This document shows positions 20,990 to 32,168 of a DNA stretch of 64,000 bases, piece after piece; positions within the stretch are counted from its first letter, which is position 1, and each line of letters starts with the position of its first letter. The position numbers and the translations under genes were made by a program. Source of the DNA: Drechslerella dactyloides. Lineage: Eukaryota > Ascomycota > Orbiliomycetes > Orbiliales > Orbiliaceae. The DNA lies in assembly GCA_020064725.1 (NCBI GenBank), contig JAGTWJ010000006.1, forward strand, positions 1,488,001 through 1,552,000, read 5' to 3'. The notes under the pieces were generated by a model, which saw only the letters and a program-made list of their open reading frames with translations, made no database searches and had not been told where the DNA came from.

Positions 20990-23900
20990 ATGTCTAGTTC
21001 CACAGAAAATCTGGTCGCCAATGGCCGCGCTAGCGGTTCCACAGCGGGGAGCAGCTTGGATATCGACGCTCTCAATTCTCAGCTACAGTCCAAAAAGACT
21101 AACCGGAAGTCTCATTTCAAGGACACCCATGGAGACCCGCTGCTAGTGGAGGAGCGTCCTCCAGAGGGGTCTTATTGGAAAGATCTTGGCCAGGTCTTCT
21201 CCAATCCAACAACATGGAAGCTCATAGGGAAGAGCATTATTACTTTTGGGAAGGGCCTAAATGTAATCTTCCTTTCCTGCATGTAGTTTCAGCTTAACTC
21301 ACTATCTTGTGAGCTGTTAAGAAACCAGAAGCCCACGGCCACGTGAACTAACATAGCTCGGCATCTGGCAATTATATTAGGCCAAAGACATTTCCTCAAT
21401 CGTTGCGAGTCTAGACGCATACGGCCCTACAAGAGCGGCCTTTCTGCAAGGAAATGGAATATTAGTAAAGAAGGGGCAGATAGAATCAAAATGGAGTGCG
21501 ATGCTTCACCCGCCTTTGAGCTATCTGGGAGATGCTTTCCAGCATCGGGCCGTAGATGGAAGATTTAATGTGAGTTGATGCTGAAGAATTCTAAGGGTTA
21601 TGAGAGCAGAAAAATTGATATAACACCGGGTAGAGCGTTCTGCATCCCCACCTTGGCCAAGCGGGAACTCCATATGCCAAAACAGTGCCTGCCAAGGCCA
21701 GCTTATTGGGAGCAATGCCCGACCCTGGAGATGTGTTCGATCGTAAGTCTTGTAGTTTGATCAGGATCCATTGTAAGAGTGACCGTCTCTAACAGGGGCT
21801 GTATAGGTCTAATGGCTCGTGAGCTAAGCGGCCCCCGGGAGAGTGCCTCCGGTCTGTCGGTGATGTTGATATACCACGCCACAATTATCATCCATGGTGG
21901 GTCAGCCCTCAAACGGCCCAAATTTCAAACATGAATTATCTTAACAAAGCTCTAGATATTTTCCGGACGAACGAATCGGATAAAAATATCTCGGATTCTT
22001 CATCCTATCTCGATTTGTCCCCGCTTTACGGATATGACAAAGAGACGAACGCTAAAGTGCGAACCGGAAGGCTTGGACTCCTACACCCCGATACATTTGC
22101 CGAGAATCGGTTACTGCGACAACCTCCTGGAGTGTGTAGTAAGTTTCCTTCCCCTTCAATTTAATTCTGTGTAGTTCCAGTGATTACTAAACTTGTCTCA
22201 AGCGTACTTGGTCATGTACAATCGGTATCATAACTATGCCGCTCGCCAGCTGCTCCGAATCAACGAGAATGGCAGGTTCTCTATCCCAGAGAAGTATGGC
22301 GGTGAAGATCAAGCTCATGCTCTGGAGCAATACCAAGAATACTACTGGGAACTCAAAGACTTTGCTCTCCGGTTCATCCAGAACACCACCCTCGAGAAAA
22401 ATAAGACTCAGGACTCGGACGAGTTTAAGAGTGAGCTCTTTGAGGCTCGAAAGACAAGATTCGAGAAGCTTAGACAGGAAGAGCTTGAGGACTACCTGTC
22501 ACTGATTAAGGGAAATGACAAAGAACTTGAAAAGTTTAACGAATGGGCACAGACCCAATCTGATCCAGAGAAGGTCAATGTGCGGTGCTACGAACTCTTC
22601 GTCAACAAATTCGTGGGAGAATACAACGCTGCATGGAAGAAACTAGATGATGACCTTTTTGGCACGGCCAGACTGTGAGTGTATACCCGTCAGTCTTCCG
22701 TAAAGTCAACCCTACTAATGAGCGCAGAATTACTTGCGGCCTCTATATCAACATTTCGATCCACGACTACCTACGAGCTTTGATGGGCTTTCACCAATGG
22801 GACACAACATTCACCCTTGATCCTCGCCTTGAGGTTGACAAGAAGAATGGAAAGGAAGGTCTTGCCCGTGGTATCGGCAACCAAGTCAGTGTGGAGTTTA
22901 ATATGTTGTACCGGTTCCACTGCGCTATTGGCAAGAATGACGAGGTCTGGATGGATGGGTTGATCCGTAAAACATATGGCACCAAGCTATTCGAGCTGGG
23001 CGAAGCCAAGGATGCAGACGGAAATGTCATCACCGATATCAAAAATATGGCTACGTGGGATCCAAAGTCGTTGACGAGCGACCAGTTCAATCGGATCAAT
23101 GTCCTTCTGGGGAAAGACGCCCGCAAAGCCGCCATGGCCAATCCAGAGAGTCTCAACCCGGAGAACCAAACGTTTTTCGACCTGAAGGTTGAGATGCTCG
23201 AGCGAGACAAGATAACCAACCAGTTCTCCGACGATAAATTGCTTGAGATCCTCACGAGCAAGATGGAGGAGCCGATTGCCCAATTCGGCCCGCGAAACAT
23301 CCCAAGGGCACTCAGGCCAGTAGAAGTTGCTGGGATCTTGCAAGCCAGAAAATGGGAAGTCGGAACCCTTAATGACTTCAGGGAGTTCTTTGGCATGAAG
23401 CGCCACGAAACGTTCGAGTCGATCAACAGGGACCCTGAGCTGCAACAGGCCTTGCGCGACCTCTACGAAGATGTCGACAGAGTTGAATTCTATCCCGGCA
23501 TATTCTGCGAAGGAGGCTCAAAAGACGCGCCCCGCGACTGCGACCCTGGCCCCCAGCTTACAGACTCTACATTATGGAGCGCAATCTTTTCTGATGCGGT
23601 CACTCTTGTGCGCTCTGACAGGTTCTACACCGTGGACTGGAATACCCACTCCCTGACTTCATGGGGTATGAAAGAAGTGACGGCAGACAATAATACGTTC
23701 AAGAGCTCTGTGTTCCATCGTCTTTTGCAACGTTCATTTCCAGATTGGTACGACGCGGAAAGCGTCCGATTCTTCCATCCATTCTATACCACGGCGACGA
23801 ATATGACGTACGCCAAAGCGCAAGGATACGGTGATGCGTTTGGACTTCCAAACTTCAATCCAAACAAGCCAGCCGATGTCCAAAAGGTTCTCCCCGAGGT

Positions 23901-26145
23901 TTCCGCAAAGGCAGCACCCAAGAAGCCGAAGCCTACCTACCGGCTCACTAGCAATCTCACGCGAGAAAATATGCCGAGCAAAGTCACAATCGTAGTCAAA
24001 ACGCGGGAGGCTGCTGAAGAGATCCTCAAGAAACGGGGCGATGTCTTTATTAATCCACCGTGGCTTGACACTTACGCTGTGCCAAGGTCAATCAGAGACA
24101 TCCTGGGCCGGGCTATGGATCCGGCGAAGAGGGTCGCTGCGGATCTCAATATCGACATAATGGGAGCTGAGCGGGATAAGATTTCGGCTTACTTCGAAAA
24201 GATTTCGATCAGGGTGATCAACCACCGTCGACAAGTTTTCCAGGCCGGCGACAGTAAAAGAGACCCTGTCTATCAGATCGACGCCGTGAGAGAGTATGAT
24301 TCACCTGTTTTTCTATTAGGCGAGCACCATTTTTCAACCAGTTACTAATCGGTCTCGAATAGCTTCGCGATTCCTGTTATCACACACTATTTTGCGGACT
24401 TCCTCGGCTTCAGTAACCTCATTATCGGTGAGGGCGGGAAGAAGTATAGCAGCAACGAGATTTATCAGCACATTGTCAATGTGCAGAACTATCTCTCATA
24501 TAATGCTGATGAGACAAAGAAATGGAAGAGGCGGGAAGCATTCAAGCATTCTGTTGAATTTCTCATCGGCCTTGCGAAACAAGGCAATGTCGGCGCCGTC
24601 ACTGCCTGGTGGCCTCTCTGGAGAATTGCTGACACCAGCCCTGAGGGTTACATGAAGGAGTTGGGATACAAAGTCGCACAGAAGATCATCAACACTAAAG
24701 GATTCACCCGTAATTCTGATGAGGCGGCAGCAATCATGCTCCTCGTTGCTCTGGACAGCGTTTTTAATGCTGTTCTCACAGTAAGATACAATCAAATACT
24801 CGACATTTTTCATAATAATATCCACTAACAGAGTTTGCAGTTTGCGGCGTCTCTCGCCTTCTTTTTCGAACAAAGCAACTGTACCTTTGACTGGAGATTC
24901 ATGGCCGAAGAGGAGCGTCAGTACCAGGATAGATTGCACAGCAAAGTCCAAGACGACCATAAGCAGCGCACCCAGATGCCCGATATCAAAAGAAATCATC
25001 TCCTCGCCCTAACCACAGAGGAGAGAAGATCTATAAAGCCCCGAGAAGGACTGATCACTTGGGAAGAGATTCAGGGTATTGCATTCAACCAAGACACTCC
25101 AGAACATGACAAGGACCATGAAATTATGCACTGCGTCTTAGAGGCCCAGAGGATGAAGGTCAAGCTCCCGGTAGTTCGCAAAGTTCGCACAAAGACACCA
25201 TTCAGCCTTCCAGGCAGCAAATTCCAGCTCCAAGATGGGGATACCGTTATCGTGGACGTCGTATGTTTCCCCTCTTTTATTCCACAAGTGGCAGCCTCAA
25301 CGTTCCTAACAATAAATTTCATCTTCAGTACAATGCCGAAGGATACCGCCATGATTTCTGCGACGACCCATTCTGTATCGAGAAGATGCATACTCACAAA
25401 GACCTGGATGAGTATCTAGCCTACTCCAGCAGCTTCAGCCGGGACATTCTCAACTTCGAGGCACAGAAGATCCCAGTTGTTGGACTGGGTGTCATGTTCA
25501 AAGTGATGGGCCAGCTGAAGTTCCTGCGACAAGGTCACGACTCCCAGGGGCGTCTGAAGGCTGTAAATAACAGTCCATCATACGGCAACCTAGCCAACCG
25601 ATTGGCTCCAAGCAAATTTAAGGTTGCATTAGCAAAACTTCGGGAAAGAGCTCGGAACGAGAACACTGGCGAAAGCTTTGATACGCAGCCCGAGTCATAC
25701 ACATACATGACGCCAGAGTGGGACGAGACGATGCCGTTCCCTAACAGTACGTTACACTTTACCTAAACAACACACGAGAGTTATTCGGGGATCAATTCAT
25801 GCTGACTGTGAATGACTTTCGATGTTTATAGCCATGAAAGTCCGTTTCAATGGTTATGGGAAGGGTGTGTGGATCTTCGGCGACAACTCAGATCAGAGCC
25901 ATAGCATCATGACCCTTTGGGCACCTCAAGGGCTCAGCCATACCGGTGGGTCATGGGGCAACCCATGCCCATGCGGACAGGGTAACTGCAGATGCGCTTC
26001 TGATATTAAGGCGAGAGTCGAGGCACTCGAGAAACACGACGAGGAGCATCACGAGGGTGAGCAGTGGGGACAAGGCCTTAATGCTCAAGGCAACGCAAAG
26101 TTGCTCAAGTCTCTAGGTACTGTGCACTCTGGATGTGGGATGTAG
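20990..26145 (+). CDS. Ppo-family fatty-acid dioxygenase (linoleate diol synthase-like) with degenerate P450 domain
   Basis: Eleven exons, join(20990..21262,21381..21569,21634..21742,21807..21896,21950..22138,22203..22674,22728..24293,24363..24780,24841..25260,25329..25746,25832..26145), give 1485 residues in frame. The N-terminal animal-type heme peroxidase domain has the distal His (ATIIIH, H220), SSYLDLSPLYG, and the catalytic Tyr plus proximal His in NMLYRFH (Y502, H505; family usually YRWH). FSDAVTLVRSDRFYTVDW is also present. Such enzymes oxygenate linoleate to 8R- or 10R-hydroperoxides that act as developmental oxylipins. The C-terminal half has a P450 K-helix (VLEAQRMKVKLPVVRKV, ExxR at 1203-1206) but no FGxGxHxCLG heme-cysteine loop. 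Instead there is FNGYGKGVW and a Cys-rich end (CPCGQGNCRC). About 110 charged residues are inserted at 316-430, and the protein is longer than the roughly 1080 residues of PpoA. Product specificity is unknown. Confidence 0.9.
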
Positions 26146-26952
26146 CGGAGCGAAGGGTGTATGGCATCGTGCCTATGTTTTCGCCTTGCCATTGGCTAGT
26201 AAAGCAGACTGCGAATCTGACCGCTGTAAAGGGTATTGTACATGCATGGAATCCTTCTTCAGCTTGCACCTGTGTTATTCTCGAGAATTTCGAAGCAGCT
26301 TTCTCGTACCTCCTGCATTGGAACTTCAGTACTATGTGCACAGCCTGGCTGCCAGTTAAATATCATAGTATGTGCCAGACTTGTAGGTCTCGAGATTGAT
26401 CCCAAGAAAATAAGCCTTGCTCCATAAACAGCGGTGTGGCAATACCACTGCCAAGATATTGTAGTCCACCTACAGCCATGTTACCTACCTGAGTTTACTA
26501 ATTAATGAGCGCGGAAGGTAAATTTAAACCGCATATGCTAGGCCATTGACCTATACAACTATATTGGGTAGCCGAGGGCGTTTAGCTTAAACCCAGCATA
26601 TCTACATGCAGAACCTTCGATCTCGATGACTTTAGGGTAGACTTCCGAATCCACAATATGATGGTACATAACGGAACAAGGTATGATAGTATCACGCCCA
26701 AGAGGTTCATCCCTAACAGAAGTAACACGCTACTCAATTGATTCGGCTATTTCTAGTTTGAGCCTAGCTGGTTCTGAAATCCGCTGTACCAGCAGGGTCT
26801 TTTCTTGTTCCCTCGCTCGAATGCATGAGTCTCGCAAATTGTGTTGGGCTGTTGTAAGTTTAGACTTAAGGATGTCGAACAGTGTTGTTTACGGCGCGCA
26901 AAACTTCCACCAACCATCATCGCAGACCACTCCTCAAATACTCGTCCCAAAT
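26146..26952. other. Intergenic between Ppo gene and FYV7-like gene
   Basis: No gene recognised. Short frames at 26133-26430 are shadows of one another. The open frame of the FYV7-like gene extends upstream to 26683 without resemblance to anything, so I treat that part as leader and promoter. Confidence 0.45.
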
Positions 26953-27735
26953 ATGCCCAAACGCGGCCTACAACCTTCTCCCACCGACGATGCTCACCGG
27001 CACAAGAAACAACGAACATCCGTCCCTACAAACGTGACGACCAATGCCCCAAACGTCCGTGCAAAACGAAAGGGTTTCACCGTTGGGCCGAGCAACTTGC
27101 CCGATGGGACGTATCGCCGTAAAGCACAACAGATAAAGAAAACTCTGATACACCGGGCGAAACTTCGGAAAGAGTTGGACAAAATCAAGCGGAGAGACGG
27201 TGTTGGTACTTATCCGGCACAAGATGCCCGTGAGAATACAGACGAGGACGATGCAGCGGAAAGGGCACGAAGGAGGATGGAGAAAGCCATGGAAAGTGAT
27301 GACGAAGAGGTCGACGAAGCGTCGAGTATCGGCGAATACAGGGGAGAAACATCTATGGACCCAGAAGCCACCGTCACAGCCCTGAGCGACCTCAATGGCG
27401 GCTCATCTGCGAGCGATGATGACAACGACGATATGTCTGACGCGACCGACCACCGCGTTCATCCCTCCCGCAAGCAAGGCGCAAGGCACCAAAGGCTATC
27501 TCGCTATACAAACGAAATCAAAATTTCACGTAAAGCACAAGAAGCCAAAGCAGAGCGTGACCGCGTTGTGAAGGCAAGAGCAACTGCAGCGGAGAAGCGC
27601 GAGAGAGAGAGGAAGGCTAGGAATAAAGCCATGGGTGATGGAAAGACCGCAAGAACGAGTACAGGACAGATGAAATTAGGAAGGCAGAGTAAAGGGCTCT
27701 TAGAAAGGGTCGAAAAGTTAATGTCGAAAGGATGA
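26953..27735 (+). CDS. FYV7: rRNA-processing protein Fyv7-like
   Basis: 260 residues from the Met at 26953 (MPKRGLQPSP). The open frame continues 90 codons further upstream but that part is not conserved in look. The signature is GFTVGPSNLPDGTYRRKAQQIKKTLIHRAKLRKELDKI in the first third (residues 42-80), the usual motif of fungal Fyv7/CCDC59-type proteins. An acidic Ser/Asp/Glu-rich middle and a basic coiled-coil end (KAERDRVVKARATAAEKRER, then TGQMKLGRQSKGLLERVEKL) follow. Fyv7 is a nucleolar factor needed for 18S rRNA maturation in the small-subunit processome. No intron is needed. I am fairly sure of the family because of the RRK..IKK.LIH.AK.RK pattern plus the conserved tail. Confidence 0.82.
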   Translation: MPKRGLQPSPTDDAHRHKKQRTSVPTNVTTNAPNVRAKRKGFTVGPSNLPDGTYRRKAQQIKKTLIHRAKLRKELDKIKRRDGVGTYPAQDARENTDEDDAAERARRRMEKAMESDDEEVDEASSIGEYRGETSMDPEATVTALSDLNGGSSASDDDNDDMSDATDHRVHPSRKQGARHQRLSRYTNEIKISRKAQEAKAERDRVVKARATAAEKRERERKARNKAMGDGKTARTSTGQMKLGRQSKGLLERVEKLMSKG

Positions 27736-28829
27736 AGTTAGATAATGTCGCTCGATAAACTGAGATCATACCAATTGTCCTCACCTGGAATTCGAGACCA
27801 GTATCGCATTTATAATATGGCAAAATTGGAAATAAAGTCGCCAGACCGCAACGATTTCCTTCGCCTCACTTCTGTCTTCTCCCTTTTTTTCCTTGGTCCC
27901 TTCAATTGATCCCAGGACATAAATCTTCGGATTTGTGTGGATTGAACGTACGCCCCGTCCAGGTATAGCTGACCCATGTCCATCAATGCTTATTAGTCCC
28001 TTTGTATCCAACAAGCCTCTTAGAATCCTCCAGCGCATTGCTGACCTAGAACCGTTACCTAGGTATCGTAGAATTTCCTCTGAATCCACTTAGAGCACGG
28101 GATCTCCCGTCAAAGGTGTGATCAGTCAGGTGGAGAAATATCCAACAGCAGCTGTTGTTTTCGAGTCTGGTTGGCTAGCCTAGTAACTGACCACTGTTTT
28201 ACGTCGGATCCTCCAAATTCGGTACCACACCGAAACCAGTGTACATGTATATGTACATGTACTAGGCTGTCCAGAGCCTCGAATCAGCGTCAAAAGTTTG
28301 AAATCCGACAGATCTCGACACCTCAGAAGAGAGCGTAGCATAACCTCGTTCTCTCTCGGGCCAGGTCGACTATTCTCAAACTTATCTTTACTTCTGAGAT
28401 TTCTCTTGCATACTTCGCAGAGAAAGGAACTGTTGGCTCGCTCGGAGGGAACAGTACAGATCTGAAATAGTAGATTTATAGTCTCGGTGCTGTGCCTTAG
28501 ACCATACTTAAGGATGTAGTTTTCGAGCAACAAACCTAACAATAGTATAATGGGCTATGTAACGAACAACTGACGACAACTGCCCTGATGCAGAATGAAA
28601 CTATGGGTTCTCCACATTATCATTCTTAACACCATTCTCGGCATGGATTCGTTATTTCGGCTTCGATCTACAAGATTCCGCTGTATCACCAGAAGCATCC
28701 CAATCACTTCCTCCGTCAACTCGATTCCCATAGACCAAATCCAGACATTAAATATCTACAATACAGAGCTGACGAAACATCACCCTGAGCGTATACTGCA
28801 AAGTTGCAGCCTCTGATGCGGCAAGCTCA
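27736..28829. other. Intergenic between FYV7-like gene and first subtilase
   Basis: Two minus-strand frames of 102 and 120 codons (27781-28089 and 28180-28542) have no domain, no signal peptide and no family resemblance, so I do not call them. A 24-nt alternating purine-pyrimidine tract rich in GTACATGT lies at 28239-28262. Confidence 0.4.
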
Positions 28830-31074
28830 GTGAACTCCTCCACTCGCTCCATTATTCACCAGCAAGTCTCTCTACTTTCATCATCTATGCTAGGCAGGAT
28901 CTTCGTCTGGCTTGTTCTTGTTCTCACCTTCTCTTCAATTACATCTGCCGCCGGTCACGTTTTGCCAGATACTATTGGTTTAAACGTTAGACAATGGTGG
29001 TTTGTTTTCCGTAGAGAGAACTGGTTCACTGCGAACCATGAGAAAAGCCTCTATAACGAGCTATTCAGGAATTGCGTAAGCGAAGGCTTTCAATTCAACA
29101 AACTCAAGGGCCACAGTACACTGTTTGAATCGAAGACATTCTCCCTTGGAGTTGTCTTTATCGTCCTGAAAACGCACACCCAAGGACCTCATTGCGCAGA
29201 GAAGGAGCTCTCATTAATCTACAATCGCCATCGTGGTAATGTATGTTGCGAACCCACTCTTTTGCTACACACAGACACGAATGCTTATCAATCGGTATCG
29301 ATCTAGCTCTCGGGGTGGGGTGAAGTCCCATATAGCAAAGCTATAAAGGATATTCAACAGAAAATTCTGAATAACGGGCATGCGAACCCACTACCAATTG
29401 CCATCCCGCATCCTAATATTAGACTTGAGCCCGACTCTTCTCCAGATATGGACAACAACACCGCACTGAACGCTACAATCAATTTCGACTCTAATCCGTC
29501 GAATGAGTTGGCGACGCCGCCGCCTGACAACGGGACTATATACCCTCGCGCCGGCCGCGGGCTCGGTCAGTTTTTTGGATTCGAGGAAGAAAAACAAGAG
29601 TTATGGCAAGATTATACGGATGACAGACAGAAGCTCTCCCAGCCGCCATTGACGGACTTAAAAAGCGTCGTTAGAGCCCGTTTTGCTACGAGGTGGCGTA
29701 CGACGAATGGCGTAAGGGTATATTTGCTCGACACAGGCTTTGACCAGCGTCATTCGGTATAACAATTCAACCTCATTTCCGTTCCATATTTCGTTCCATA
29801 TTTGCATTATCCGTGCTGATACTAATCGCAAAACTTGCTCTTCGATGCCATAATTTCAGGAATTTAAATTTGGTAGAGATAGACTGAATCACTTCAAAAA
29901 ATACCTCTGGGCTGGGCCTGTAAGTAGAATGACAATACCCTGGAGATATATAGGGCAGACAACAGAGATCCCGGCTACTTTTCAAGAGCTGAGCGCTGTA
30001 TAATTTTATAGGAAGCCGACGACCGGAGACGTGACTGGGAAGAACTGGATTACCGCGGTACCGGACTGCTAAGCCGAGTGATGGGAAGCCGAATAGGAGT
30101 AGCCCCAGGCGCTGATGCTATTCCGGTGCAAATTATTAACAGACATGGATACTACACCACAGCTAATCTCTTTGATGCTATGATCCAGACGTATGACCAT
30201 ATTCACAGGGATAGCAGATCTGCCACTATTCGTTCAGTAATTTTAGCAGCGTGGATGTATGATGAGACCTACCCAAACGACCCAAATAGTTTGTTCGCAA
30301 ACGTGTATGACCCTCCAGGGTCCGAAATGCGAACTAATGAACTTGTAAGATGGCTATCTTCTCAACTCACCCAGCTCTTCAAGAATCAGGGCGAAACAAT
30401 CATTGTTACCGCAGCTGGGAGCGACAAGATTGTGAGTTGTAAAATCCACATCCATTCCCGTAATGAAAATCGCAATTCGCGCCACGAGAATACTGGACAG
30501 GCTTATGCAAGCCTGCACTTTCAGAAGATACCGAACTAAGTGGCATATGATATATATAGCATCGGACTGAGTTTCTAGCTCCAGCACGAGATCAGTTGGT
30601 TTTTCCAGACGTTGTTGTGACCATTGGCGACACGAATTTACAAGACCAGAAGAAAATTGACGACACCAAGCGCGGAATGAGGATTCGGGCGTGGGCTCCT
30701 GGCGACAATGTCTTTGCAGCATCCTACAATTATGTCAAAGAAGAAACCTTGCGACCAGTTTCGGGCTCTTCATATGGTAAGAAAAACAGCCTACAGCTAC
30801 CCCGATGCCCCAGTATTGTCTATAGAGGGACCAAGTTCATGCCTTACTCGCTCTTTGTGCTGATGTCGAACCTAAATCCGCTGCTTCGCGGACAAATTGA
30901 ATGGGATATCTAGCCGCCGCACAAGCTGCCGGCCTACTTGCATGGTTTATAGCTGGAGACTTCAAAGGTGGTGTTCGCGGTGCCATTAATCGACTGTACA
31001 GTCTAGCATATCCACGGGTGCTGGGAGGGCCACCAATGATTTACAATGGTGCTGAGCGATCAGAGTTCTTATGA
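28830..31074 (+). CDS. Secreted subtilisin-like (S8) pseudo-protease
   Basis: Six exons, join(28830..29240,29307..29756,29860..29919,30012..30431,30560..30776,30914..31074), give 572 residues in frame. A signal peptide follows the second Met at residue 20 (LGRIFVWLVLVLTFSSITSA). The N-terminal 250 residues are pro-region-like. The S8 domain has the Asp motif VYLLDTGFDQRH (D279) and the Ser motif SGSSYAAAQAAGLLAWF (S518). The catalytic His motif GHGT is replaced by YRGTGLLSR (R322), and the oxyanion Asn motif AGND by AAGSD (S444). With His and Asn both gone, normal serine-protease activity is not expected. It lies head-to-tail with a second, intact paralogue 1.1 kb downstream and lacks that protein's Ser-rich linker, membrane segment and C-terminal domain. 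Start could be residue 1 or 20. Confidence 0.85.
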
Positions 31075-32168
31075 GTACGGCTTGTAGTGGCATAGGCTAT
31101 GTAGCTATGGGCTATATTTTAGTTCTGGAAGGAATGACATATGTTTTGGTTGTCGAAGCTTTCAGATCGAGCGTCTACTAAGAGGCACCGCAAGCAGCAC
31201 AGCTGTACAGGAGCTATAACTAGTTAACTTGGAAATTGGTTTTAGAAGATTCAGACATGTACACATGAGTATATATATAACTTTACACACCGCTCTGGCT
31301 CTATCTATGCCACATGTTGGCAATGGTAGCCCATGTGTAGATTGCACCTGCACGATTATCATAATTCCAGTTCAATTAATTGTGCATATGCATGGGCTAT
31401 TTAGTTGATCTAGACGTGCCCACGCGTCACTTCACTACGCCACTTAAGTTATTAACCATGCAAAGCAACTCGGCCAAATAAGAATGCAACAGTTGATCAA
31501 CCGTTATAAATATGCAACAAGGCTGTGCATAATACAATGAAAGACAGTCTCAGTTGTAGCTGTAGAGGAATCTCTGGGAATAAGTGTTACACGTTGCCAG
31601 GCCCCGCCAGCGCTGAGCTTGGTTCCAAAACATTACCTGTATATATATGGCCCAGCATTTCCCAAATCATGTTACTCAAGATGAGTGCTAACCAGGGACT
31701 CGTGAAGCTGTCGTCTTGGGCATCCTTAGGCGTATTCGACCCGAATACTTTAGGTGTCTCCAAAATAGTACACCCTAAAACAAAAAGCTGAACTCAGGCA
31801 ACTGATATATATATAATTGAGTCCATCGCACATGCATCGAAGATCGTACTACTTCAATTTCCCCGGCAATTGATCAACGGTTAACCTCAACCTTCTGCCC
31901 TGCCCTGCCGTCTTCAGCTCTTTTTTTAGTCCCAGGGAGTATTATAAAAATAAATCATTGAATTGAGCAAAGGTAGAGTTTTGGCAGTGCAGTACAAGGA
32001 CCAGTCGCGTTCTCCAGATTCTGCTTCCTGATCCAAAAGCCCACGCGGGGGGAAAAGTTAACACGACCGGTCGACCGATAACTCCGATCTAATGCAATAG
32101 CCAGCACAGAGCTATCACCGGAGTCGAAAGCTTCGTCCTCAGCTCCACACTTAAGTCCTTATCAAACC
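31075..32168. promoter_or_regulatory. Spacer between the two subtilase genes
   Basis: About 1.1 kb without a convincing gene. It should hold the promoter of the second subtilase. A TATTATAAAAATAAAT element lies at about 31940-31955, 215 bp before the ATG, and could be a TATA box with a long leader. An 88-codon frame at 31525-31791 has no recognisable features. Confidence 0.4.

Noticed and set aside
22791..23445. Minus-strand frames of 211 and 152 codons inside the Ppo gene
   Set aside because: Antisense shadows of exon 7, which has clear heme-peroxidase motifs on the plus strand.
20990..27735. Secondary-metabolite gene cluster around the Ppo gene
   Set aside because: Neighbours are an AT-rich spacer, an rRNA-processing factor and subtilases; no PKS, NRPS, terpene synthase, transporter or Zn2Cys6 regulator is adjacent.
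28180..28542. 120-codon minus-strand frame upstream of the first subtilase
   Set aside because: Contains CEVCKRN, which suggested a zinc finger, but no second Cys/His pair follows and nothing else fits.
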